From assembly GCA_021108215.1 (NCBI GenBank), contig JAIORK010000036.1, positions 125,171 to 189,170 on the forward strand: DNA of 64,000 nucleotides, in the 5' to 3' direction. The position numbers and the translations under genes were made by a program. Positions within the stretch are counted from its first letter, which is position 1. The number at the start of each line of letters is the position of its first letter. This DNA comes from a bacterium (GTDB lineage: Bacteria; Oederibacteriota; JAAXVQ01; JAUVAV01). The notes below the pieces were generated by a model. That model had not been told where the DNA came from, did not search any database, and was given only the letters and a program-made list of their open reading frames with translations. This document shows, piece by piece, positions 34,239 through 46,400 of this stretch.

Positions 34239-34267
34239 ATTTTACGTTGCTTTGAAATGGGTTTCAA
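34239..34267 (-). promoter_or_regulatory. candidate promoter giving a leaderless mRNA for the 221-aa gene
   Basis: Minus strand: -35 TTGAAA (34262-34267), a 17-nt spacer, -10 TAAAAT (34239-34244). The expected start of transcription falls at or within 1-2 nt of the ATG at 34231, consistent with the missing ribosome binding site. Confidence 0.45.
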
Positions 34268-34294
34268 GAAAAGTATTGCTTCTTTGCTGATATC

Positions 34295-34334
34295 AAGAAG
34301 CCCGGTTGCACTGGTACTTGCAACCGGGCTTCTT
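34295..34334 (-). terminator. hairpin terminator after the 7,800-aa giant
   Basis: A perfect 14-bp inverted repeat (34295-34308 with 34321-34334), loop 12 nt, GC-rich core with A/T-rich base. It lies about 80 nt after the giant's stop. The U-run is short and partly within the stem, so termination may be incomplete. Confidence 0.75.
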
Positions 34335-34412
34335 TTCGAAAAGTTTTTTTATATTTACAGTAATCCAAAAATACTTTCTCTGCGTCCTCAGCGCCTCAGC
34401 GGCGAGCCGTCA

Positions 34413-37400
34413 TTACGCCGCACTGCCCGTGATCTTCAATTTGGGTTGCTTACCGGGAGCAACATTAATATTAATGCCTACACCCAGACTCTTTAACCTC
34501 CGAATCAGACGCCCAATCTTATAATCATGCTTCAGTGCCTGCGGTTCAACCGTCGGTGTCATGGTCATGGCCAATTGGCTTTCATATTGTTTGACATGCA
34601 TATCAATATCAAATTTCAAGAAACCCAAAACTTGCGTCGTCTCACGCGCCAACTGAATCTTCATCTCACGGTCGAGTTTGGATTCCATCACCCGAACCAG
34701 ATGAGAAAGCACCATCCGGATCGCGCGGGTCCGGTTATTTTCCGATAACATCTGCTCGGTACCCTTTATTTTCAACCCTTCTACTGCAGATGTAAATTGT
34801 ACATTCTCCAACAACTGGCGTGTGTCCAGCCCCAGGGAATGAACCTGTTCCTGCTGAGCTTGATTGGCAAAACCAAATTCAGCATTGCGCATCCCTTCCA
34901 AAACCGCATTGGACGGATTAACATTAAACGCAATTTGATCAGCCATCACCCAACTCAGAAGTCCCTGCATGCCGATCGCCAGACCAACGACCGCAATCAC
35001 AGCACCAACAATCGCAGGAATCACAGCCGACATCATCACCCCGACCACAATACCGCCGGCCAAGGCCAGTGCTGCACCAAATCCGAACAGCGTTCTTCCA
35101 TACTGCTTGATTGCCGAGCGCGGCTCAGTACCCACCAGAATATCCTGTCCGATTTGTCTGGTCAGCACACGCTGCATGAGTGACGGATTCATCATCTTAG
35201 TATAACTGGCATAGGAAATACCGAACTGCGCTTCAAACGAGGATTCCAGATAGACACGGTCATCCCGGGCCAGCGTCCGGTCCTCAATTTGCGCGGACAG
35301 TTTCTGCATCAGCGGCAATGCCGTATTTTCCAGTTCACCCATGGCCTGATTGAGCTCAACCAGATCATCATTGGTAAACTCACGACCTTCAAATTTGCTC
35401 TTTAAATACTCATAAAGATTGATTTGCAGCGCTTGGCCGTCTTGGACACGGGAAATACCGGCCCAACGCAAACCCGTCATTTCGGCCTGCCCGACCACTT
35501 CTTTGAGAGCTTCTCCGTCAAGAATATACTGTTTGATAAATTCGACGACCGCAAACTGCCCAAATTCCCTGAAATGCGGGCTCTGCTGCAGCTTGGATTC
35601 CAGGGCATTATACTCAGCATCACTGAACATGGAACTGATCGCCATAATGGTCTGCGTCAACAATATATTGGAAAATTTCTGATCCAGGAACCGGATGGAA
35701 TCACGACCAACCCGAATTCTGGAACCTGCCTGATTCACAATATTTTCAGATTCCGCCACTGTATCCGAACCAAGATCAACGGCATGAACACTATCCAGTG
35801 CATTGGGAACCAAACTAAAAACAGCTGCCAACAAATGCATATACCCATAATGCCGCGCCTGCTGATGAACATTAAGATCTATGTTTCCAAAACGGGATTC
35901 CTTAAGCAGACTAACGAGTGTGTTGACCGCCGTCTGACCGTCCGCTTCTTTTCCACCCATCTGTTGCTTCCAGGTGTCTACCAATGATCGGCCTGCCTGT
36001 ATCTGATTTTCCGCACTGCGTGTGCTTTCAACCGCACCTGCCACTTCCGGTTTTTGATGATTAATGGTCACACGACTTTCCTTCTCTACTCTGACGATCA
36101 AACCTTGCTCTACAATAGTACCTGTTGTCGCGGAAATTGCGCAGACCATACCCACTGGTCCTCCCAATAGGACACCAATCAATGCTGCCGTAATCACAGT
36201 TGAAAACAAGCGACTGCCCAATGATGTCCAACGACCGCTCATTGCCTGCACAATTTCCTGTGCCTTACCTGGTATAAATCGTGTTGCCTGGTTGAACAAG
36301 GGCTGTGCCAAAGGCATTAATAACAACCCACTGGCCAAGCCCAGTGTCGGTAATCCTGTGAATCCGAGCAAAGCAAATGCTGCCGCACCAATCAACAGGG
36401 TCGATGTCCGGCTCGGCACAAGATACCTGTCTTTGACATTGAACAGCGGTAAAATAAATCTTGCCTGCTGCATGTGCCGGAGCATGTTGCTCCAACCTTG
36501 CGTCATTCCTTTCACAGTTCTCTTGGCCCAACTCTGCATCGCCAAAGTCTCACGCGCAGCAACTTCTAATTCGCCTGGTGTAACAGGAATATTGTTTCTG
36601 CTTTCGATAAGCTTCTGGAGCGATGCACTGACTTTAATCGTTGTAAATTGATTGAAATAACGAACTCTATTTAACTGCTGATTTATATAATTATTGGCCC
36701 CAAAAAGATCCATGGTCAGTCCCTGATAGCTCATGGTGCTATGATGGGGATTGGCTTGCAATTCAGGTATTTCCATACTGACTCGTGCAATATTCTCAAC
36801 GGCATTCATATAACTACGCTTCATAAGGGAATTGCCGCGATTCAAAACACGTATTTGGCTGACAATATTATTAGATTCACCCATGGTTTGGTAGAGTTTC
36901 CAGGTTTCGCCGAACTTTTCCGTCATTTTAGCGTCAACCCATTGCTCCCCATATTGTCCCTGATATTTGGCAACTGTTTCCGAATTTTTCTGCTGCCAGG
37001 CATCACTCTGCCAAGTCTTGGCATATTCGGTCACCAGCTGGATCTGTGCACCGGATGCCTGAATGGCACTGGTACGCGCCTCAAAATATCCGGCAAGCTG
37101 TTTGATAACAGGAATCCGCTGCCAACCGGTGTTTGTCTGCAACCGAGAGGCATTGTAATTGGGTAAGGTCAACACGCGTGAAAGCGCGGTCGCAGGTGTC
37201 CCTGAGCGACGTGCAGCTATATCCGTGATGCCCTGGTATTTCCGGAGCAGTTTGGGAAGGTTGCTCTCAACCGTCTTGGCCAGCTCAGCCATATATTCCG
37301 GAGATCCCTTCGCCACCTTGACCGAAACGGTTTCCTCGGTCTGAATGCCGGCCTGAGTTTTCCGCGATGCCTGGGTTTTCTGCACATCCACCTCGTTCAA

Positions 37401-40400
37401 GATACGCTTGGCAATACCTGTGGTTTCACCCTTTACCCTGCCCTCACCGACCAACAGGTCGCTAAATTGCTTGAACAGATCAAAATGGGCATCCGTTGAA
37501 CTGAGTGGAACACGCTTTCCATTAACTTCCTTTGCTTGAAGATCAACAGAAAGCACTTTATTTTGATTTCCTTTACTCTCCATTGCTGCCTGGATCTTGT
37601 CAAACAGGATTCTGAATTCACCGATCTCACCCCGCGTAATATTATTGATCTCATTTAGATCAAGACTCAGTCCGGAAATACCCCGAGCACGTTTATGCGC
37701 ACCCGTATTGTTATCAAGAACATTAACACGTTTCATCGCCTGCCGATAAACATCAATTGGGCGCATATCCATCTGATGAATCGCTGCACGCATTTTCTGC
37801 ATATGTCCTTTGGTGGACAAGGTATTCAACCCCTCGCCCACCTTTGGTGCCATAATCATACGTTTTTGCTTCCAACCGCCTTCAGCCTTAATCATACTTT
37901 CCAATTCACCCATGGCCACGGTCCAAAGTTCGGGTGCCATACCGTCAATCTGAATCAGCTGAACCACGTCCCCGCCAGGATGTTTCATCATTCGGCGAAT
38001 CACCTTTTCCGCTGAAGCAGAGGTCAAAACATTGCCTTCACCACGCTCAACCTTAATATTGTGATCGCTGATATAGCGCTCAATTGATTTCGCGTTGATC
38101 TCGACAGTCTGTGTTTTATATTTCTGCTTGCTGAACGTTCCTTCGTGTAATGCTTTTTTAATTTCAGCGAGTGTTCCCATCAGTGCCGGATTATCATTAT
38201 GCGTAAAAACTTGTTGATGAATAGTTTCACCCTCAATTTTTGTTTCCATAAGTTTAATAGCTTCACGCACGACGGCAGTGCGATCATTATATCCTTCGCG
38301 GCTCAATTCCATCTTCACCTTACCGTCACTTCCCATACGGAGCGTAATAACATCCTGACCGACCTTAACCTGAAAATAACCCTCCTGTTTTACAACATCA
38401 TACAGATCAACAACAGGCTCATTATTCACCCGAACGAGACGCTTACCCCATGTTGATAAGGTTCCGGTAATCCCCTCGAAAGTTCCTGAAAAACCCACAA
38501 TATTTTGAGCACCCAAAAGATTCATAGCCTCGGTCATGGTTACTCTCTCTGTCGTCGTATGTACCAGTGCCTCGACAACCGATTCTATAAACTGACTGTT
38601 GCGTGCACGGAAACTGGACGACTTGATCTCACGCATGGCAGCCCGATGTCCGGTCATCCCCTCACCCTTGCTCTGAAAAAATATCTCGATGTTGGTGAAA
38701 GCGGCCTGGAGCTGATCTCCGAAAATGGTATTGGGCTTGCCCACGCCGCCTTCAGCAGTCCCATAATGCGCCCGACCCTTTTTCAGCTCACCGGTCCACT
38801 CGCGCCCATTCTTGGTTGAAAGAACTTTTGCCATTTTATCCAAAATAATACGGTCACCTGATTTGGCATAATCCAGGCCCGTCGCTGAACGGATTTCCTT
38901 GAGTGCTTCTGCTGTAAACTGTATCTGGTTACGCGCCTGCTTACCAAATCCATTTTCCACATTCTCAAAAACTTCAAAAACTTTATTCTTCTGTACCACA
39001 CCATCCTTCGTGACTTTATTGATAAACCATTCCCGCACATTACCATACATTTCCACATGCTTGATGGCCACATCACCCAACTGAGCCTTTACCGCGCCGC
39101 TTAAATAAGGCGCAATACCTGACGCTCCGATAATGGTGTCCGTCACATGGAAAGCGGCATGAAGTTCATCCCAGGCCGCGGTCCCTAATTTTTTCTGAAG
39201 CAATTTTGCAATCTGAGCATCCGTCTTGCCAGCACTGCGCATTTCCAACACAACATGTTTTAAGGTCTCACAATCCGACACATACATCTTACCTTCCTGA
39301 AAACCGTTCTTGATCACATCAGCTGAAGTTTCCTTGGTCAGTTCAATCAGCATGCCCTCTTTGGCCATCTGTTTAAATGCATATTCTCCCAGTATCTGTT
39401 TCACCAATGAGGGATTAACCGTCATATACAGCATGGCCGGTACTTTCATCCCCGGATGATTGGCTTTGAAAAGCTCCATCGCAACTTTCAAGGTAATCGG
39501 CGAACTGGATTTACCACCGCCCATGGCCAACTGCAATGCCTCGCCGATCACAGTTTTCATAGCCGGGTTTTTCACATGCAGCTCCATATTGAGATAATGC
39601 AATTCCGCCTGCCTGAACAGAAACGAAAGCATGGGCTGGTCCAGGGTAAAGAACCGGTAACTGGCATCTGCCTGAAACTGCTTGACCAATTCCTTGAAAA
39701 TCATCCTGGCCTGGCTGTTCATTTCCTTGGGTAGAATTCGTTCAATCATCGCTTCCATTTCCGGCATTAACTTGGCAACTTCAGCCTTGTACTCCTTCAT
39801 GAGCGCATCAAATTTGGCGGTTTCCTTGGCATCAAACGCCTTGGTTAATTCGGATTGCAACTCACCAATCCGGCCTTTGCTGCGCAACTTTGTAAGCGCT
39901 TCACCCATTTTGAAGCCGATCTGCTCCAGCACTGCGGGTTTGCTGGTCGTGATATTTTTCAACCCGAGCGACTCCAGCATGACCTGGGTAAAACCGTCAT
40001 TGTGCAGGCCTTCCAAAATTCCCTGACGCTCACTAATCATTTTTTCGCGTTTGGCTGCCTGACGTTTGGACGTCTTCTTCGTAGTTTCAGCAGATTTTTC
40101 AATTTCCGCCTGCAGTTCATTAAGCCTATTCAAGCGCGCTTTCAAATCAGCCGCTTTTTGAGGTTCAAGGATGCGTGCCACCGCAGCAGCAACATCAAAT
40201 TTCAAAATCGCTGAATCTTTTTTAGCAAACCTGCGTTTAAGCGCGAGCTTGGTCTTCATATACGCTTCGCTTAGTGCGTTGCCTGCAGCCGGTTTTTCCA
40301 AAGCCAGCTCCCGCAGGTTATCGATTCGGGATTCAGCCTTGACAATATCGGCTTTGAGCGTTTCCCGGACAGTCTGGTCGGATGCCCGATTAAGTTTTGC

Positions 40401-43400
40401 CTTGAGCAGGTCCCGCGCCTTGACAGCCTCGGAGATCTGATGGCTGCGTTTAATCAAGCCTTTTTGGTTGCCGGGTTGGTCGGCAAGTGTGCTCGATTTC
40501 TTAACCTGGGTCTGCGCTTCTTTGACAAGTTGCTCACCTTGTTTCACCGCCTGTTCTTTCATCTTGGCGGCTGTTTCCTGACCGGTTTTCCTGGCCGACT
40601 CAATCATGCCGGTTTTTTGTTCACTCACGGTTTTGAGATGGTTCTCAGCAGCGCGCAGAGTTTCCTGGGCCTTCTTCAATTCAACTTTCGAAAGTATCTC
40701 TGCTTTCTTACCTTGGGCGTTCTTCAGGGCGGTTTCCGCCTCAGTCACACGCGCCTTGGCATTCTCAATCCCACTCTCCGCCTTTTTAATCATGGTATCC
40801 GCATCTTTGCCTGCCGCTTCAACACGTTGTTCTGTCAACTCAGCACTTCTCGCCTCGGCATTTTTTACCATTTCCGCAGATTTAGCCTGGGCTGCTTCAA
40901 TTGCAGTGGGTTTTTGCTTGGCAATTTCAGCCTCAACTTTTGCTTCGGCACGGTTTTGTGCAAGATTCGCTTCATTATACTTGGCAGCAATTTCCATATA
41001 GTCTGCTTTGGCTTTGGCCAGACTGGTCTGAGCCTCACTCATTTTTGCCCGGGCCTGTTTGAGGCTTGCTTCCGCAGCCTGCACGCCCTTGCCCGAAGTT
41101 TTGGCCGCTTCCACGCCGTGTTCAGCTGCGCGCAGACCACTTTTGGCTGTTGTCGCCTCAGCTTCAGCTTTTTGGAGATTTTCCGCTGGTTTTTTTATCT
41201 GCCTGCGTAATTCTCCTGCTTGATTGCGGGTCTTGGTCATCGCACTTCTTGCGCTGGTAACTTCAGCAGAGTTCGCAATCTTTGCATTCTGTTTTGCAGT
41301 TTGCAATTCTGCATTGGCCTGTTCCAATGCCATCTCCGCTTTTTGCAGAATATCACCGCCCTGTTTTCCGGCCTGCGCCACTTTGGCTTCCGCAGTCTTG
41401 GCCCGGCTTTCCGCCTGCCGCAATTCAACCTTGGCCTGGCGTCCCATAATTTCACCGGCAGCCTGACTGGTCTGGGATATCTTGAAATTCCGGATCACCT
41501 GCATGGGATCACTGGACGAGAGCAATTTACGCAATTGATCAACCGTCATGCGGCGTGACATCTCGCGTACCGTGGCCCGGCCTTCCGCAGTCTTCATAAG
41601 GTTCTTGACAGCTTCCCCGGCCGGAGCCTTGCTTCTGGCTAAGCCTTCTACACGGGCATCTACCACATCCATATTCTGTTTTCCAGCTTCAGCAACATTA
41701 TTATGAAAGGTCTCCACTGCATCAAGATTTTTAATATGCTGGTCTCCAATTGATTCCGCAGTCATGCTTGACTGACGCGCGGCTGATTCCTGCATGTTGA
41801 AAACGCTCTCTTTCGCTAAGGCCACGTCATACGCACCCTCGGCCTTGGCTGCCAGTTCGGCATCGTATTTGAGTCCCAGGTCTTTGGCCAAGGAATGCTG
41901 CTGTTCTATTGAAAGATTCCCCCTGCTTTTTTGCTCAGTACAGAGTTGTTCAAATACTTTTTGTGCCTGGGATTTCATACCGTTTCCGGCCATAGCCTTA
42001 AGGCGCATGGCAGCTCCCGGTCCCTGGAACATGGCCATCACTTTGGCGTCAATGCTGCCGCCCTTTTGTATGGCATCCAGCATTTTCATGAGCTGACGGC
42101 GTCCTTCCACGGGCTTGCCGCCCTCTTCTGTAAAGGATTTGGTCAATTCCTTCATCTGGACTTCACTCAAACGTGCAGGCTGTCCTTGCGTTGCATCTCC
42201 GGTGCGCTGCGTCAGATCCTGAATTTTGGCCTCCAATTGCTCCATATCCGCTTTGTCTATACGGTTTTCAATCTCCTTGGCCTCGTTTTGCAGGCCGGCC
42301 TGCTCAAACATGGCTTCCGCTTTTTGATCCAATAGTTGATTGGAGCGCTTTGCATCCGTTGTATTCTCAAACTGCGCATCCAGGTCAAGTATTTTTTTCT
42401 GGGTATCAACCTGCTTTTGCTGGTTTGAATTGCGCTCTTGAGCGATCTCCAGACGCTTGGCCTGAGATTCAAGCTGAGCACGTTCCCCAGGTGTTTTTGC
42501 CTGCTCCATTTCGGTCTTCAATGTCTCACTTTGCCCGGCCATCTTCTTGGCCTCGGATTTCAGCTTTGTGCTTTGCTCAGCCAGTGCTTGGCGGTTCTGC
42601 TGCCGCGATTCAATTCCGCTGACAACTTCCTGCTGAGCTTCCAGTTTTGCCTCCATGGTATCTAGTTTCATTTTGGCGACTTCGTTTACATCAGTTTTGG
42701 ACTTGATTTCCGCACCCAAATCCAATACCCGCTGCTTGGCTTTTTGCAATGTCATTTCTGCTTGAATCTGCTTCAATTCCGCCGCTGCGGCTGAACGCTG
42801 TTCTGCTGTTCCAGCTGTTTTCATCCGGGTCTCGGCTTTATTTTTCATCCCCGTCAGCTCTGCCATTGCTGCCGCATGTGTCCCCCCTTGGGCCCGAGTC
42901 TGCATCCTGGCTTCCAACCCTTCAATGGCTTTCTGATAACTTTCCATGCGGCTTTCCAACTTGGCAATCTTTGCATCACTGGCCGTGGTTTCCGCCCGGA
43001 GTGCTTTAACATCGCTTTTCAGTTTTGCAATTTCCACTTTACCAGACTCAACATTAATCTGTTCAGTTAACAGTGCACTTTCCTGTGCAGCAGCTTGACG
43101 TTCCGCTGTTTTTAAAGACGCATCTGTCGTACGCGCCTCGGCAGCCGTACGCTGAGCTTTTAATTCAGGAATCACCAGTTCCCGGGCCGCTGTTATATCC
43201 GCCTTAAGGGAGGTCACTTTGGCCTCCAATCCCGCCGTATATCTGGCAGATGCCCCGCTTCCTTCGGCTTTGGCATTGGAAAGCAGCTTCTCAGCCACTC
43301 TCAGCGATGCTTCCGCCTTGATAACAGTTTTCTGCGCCGGTGTGCCTTCCAATTGAACCGTTCTGGATGCTGCACCGGTCTCACCTGTAACCTGTGATTT

Positions 43401-46400
43401 ACTGGTCTGGCGCCCGGTAATGCGACTCATGACCGAATTGCGCACACTCACCATACGCACCCGTATAGCTCCCATAAAACGACCGACTGGGCTAAAGAAA
43501 GCTGCAAACCGCGGTGCAACTGAAGAAATCTCCACCGTTTTAACACCGCCGGATTTTCCTTTGATGATCGTCTTACCCTCTGCCAGTAATTTGATCATCT
43601 TAGGCGCATTGGTTATCATCTGCGCCTGATGTTTGGCAAACGAACTGATAAACGTCCCCGCAGCTTTGGCATAATTCCCTGCGCTGTGCCTACCCCTGAA
43701 ATTATTCAATTGTTTGCCTAATTTAGCACTTGTTAACGCATGACCGGCAAAAGTCCCCGCACCCTTGGGCATCTGGAGATGCGACATTCTAAATCCAGGA
43801 GCTTCCACCATTTTCATAAACTGAGCCATTCCGCCACCGCCGCCTTGGCGGGCAGCCATCTGGCCGATCGTTGCGCCCTGTCCTTTACCAGAAGTGATAT
43901 TAAGATCACGAACCTTAATTTCTCCTCCTGACATTCCCTTCTTGGGTTTCAAACCAGCGTCCTTTGCCAACTGCTCAACTGTCTTACTAAGTAATTGCTT
44001 CCCGCGACCCTGTGCAATTTCAGTTTTCATGTGTTGCTTCATCTTACTCAACCCAGCTTCACTGAAGGCTCCCTTTGCCTGAACAAATGGTGCTCTGACC
44101 ATCATCACTGCAAAAATAACTCCGATGGCACCGCCCACGACTTGGGACATACCGTTAACGATATGACGAATTCGCGATCCGGGCCGGGAACTATCCCCCA
44201 TCATGTGAATGCCTTCTGCGATTCGTACAAAAGGTTCGACGAAAAATGTCTCGAACATAGTGCCCAAACCATTGATCAGTGCATCTTTTCCAATCATAAC
44301 CGCTGCGGCAATACCGCTGAGCATCGTTCCCACAACCGGAATCAGGTTAAGGGACAAAATTATAATAATCGGAAGATTATCGCCTGTGGCTTTGGCCAAT
44401 ACTGCCAAGGTTCCAAAAATCGCACTGGCCGCATCACCGTAAGGCATATCGGCATAGGATTCAGAAACTTTCACAAAATAATCACCCAGTGCATTCAGTT
44501 GTTCACCGGCCCATTGAAAAAATGAATCCATAGGGGCAAAAACTGTTTCCACACCTGCCATAAATTTATCAATTACCAAAGCACCCAAAGACTCACCGGT
44601 CATTTTTTTGTACAGCATGCCGGTTCCGGAATAATCAAGCGACACCTCAACCGCCGCTCGCAGGGCTGTTCCGGCGCCATCCAAAATACCTACCACAGTA
44701 GCCAAGGTCATCCGGCCCAGCATCTTACCGAATTCACCCATGGACTTGCCAAAATATTTCAGTGTAAATCCGCCTTCTTCATTATAGGCCTTCATCACAC
44801 CGTCAACATATTTATTAACCGCACCGGAAATCGCAGAGGCAAATTTATTCCAAACATTGCCGAATTTCCGGCCAAGTGATGTCACTTCGCGTCCATCTCC
44901 GGTGTAGGTGCGTTTGACACCCCGGGCATCGGTGAGTATAATTTTGTCACCCTCGACCTTGACCTTGATATCTGCCCCCATTTTAATGGGCTTTTCACCC
45001 AGACCGCGAACCATGGTCGCATCGTCCTCAACTGAAAGGGTCAACTTAATATCCTTGCCATCAACAGTAATAACCTCTGTACGGCTAATTTGCACCAGAC
45101 TGCCATGTTCATTTTTAGCATATTGGTTGCCGTACATGTCTGTACCGGTCACATTTCCTTCCAGCAAATTTTCCATCTTGGTGACCGTCATGCCATTAAC
45201 GACTTCCTTACCAAGATACTTGCTAATCATCCTAAATGTACCCTTGTCCCCCAGGACACCTTTTTCGTCAATACCGTACTGGTTGCCGAACACATCCGAA
45301 CCGGTCATGGTCGCATCTTCATCCAACAAGTTGATCATCTTGGTGACCATGACGCCGCCTATTTCTTCATTGCCCATGAATTTAGATGTCATAGTAAAAG
45401 CGCCTTTGGTACCAAATTCGCCCTCTTTGTCCACACCATATTGATTGCCAAATACGTCAGAACCGGTGATTGTTTTTTCACCCCGCTCGACCGTACCGTC
45501 CTGATCAAGATCCAACAAGGCCTCCATCTTGGTGACGGTTTTACCGTCAATAATTACGGTTCCCAGATATTTACTGGTCATACCAAATTCAGCCTTGCTG
45601 TTTCGGCTCTCGATCATGCCATATTGGTTGCCGAACATGTCGCTGCCGCTGACCACACCCTCACCCGTTCCCAGCGTACCCTCCATCATGGTCACGGTCT
45701 TGCCGTCCACCACACGGTACTCCAAAAATTTCTGAGACATGAGCATATTCGCCTTGGCTGCGCCGGATGCCCGTTTGCCGCAGACATACATGTTACCGAA
45801 GATATCACTACCGGTCTCCACACCCTTATCCTTGCCCAGCAGGCCCCGCATCACAGTCACGGTCTTGCCGCCCACAATCTCACGACCCACAAACGCTTGC
45901 GACATCACCAGCTCGCCTTTGGCATTATGCTCACCGGCTTTGTCACGCGTATACGTATTCCCAAATGCATCACTGCCGGTCTCCACACCTTTGTCCTTAC
46001 CCAGAAGGTTTCTCATAACAGTCACGGTCTTGCCATCCACAATTTCACGGCCCACAAATGCCTGTGACATCACCAGCTCGCCTTTGGCATTATGCTCACC
46101 GGTTTTGTCGCGCGTATACGTATTCCCAAATGCATCACTGCCGGTCTCCACACCTTTGTCCTTGCCCAGGAGGTTTCTCATGACAGTCACGGTCTTGCCG
46201 TCCACAATCTCACGGCCCACAAATGCCTGCGACATCACCATCTCACCTTTGGCATTATGCTCTCCGGCTTTGTCGCGCGTATACGTATTCCCAAATGCAT
46301 CACTGCCGGTCTCCACGCCCTTGTTGCTGCCCAACAGGCCGCGCATCACGGTCACCGTCTTGCCGTCCACAATCTCACGGCCCACAAATGCCTGCGACAT

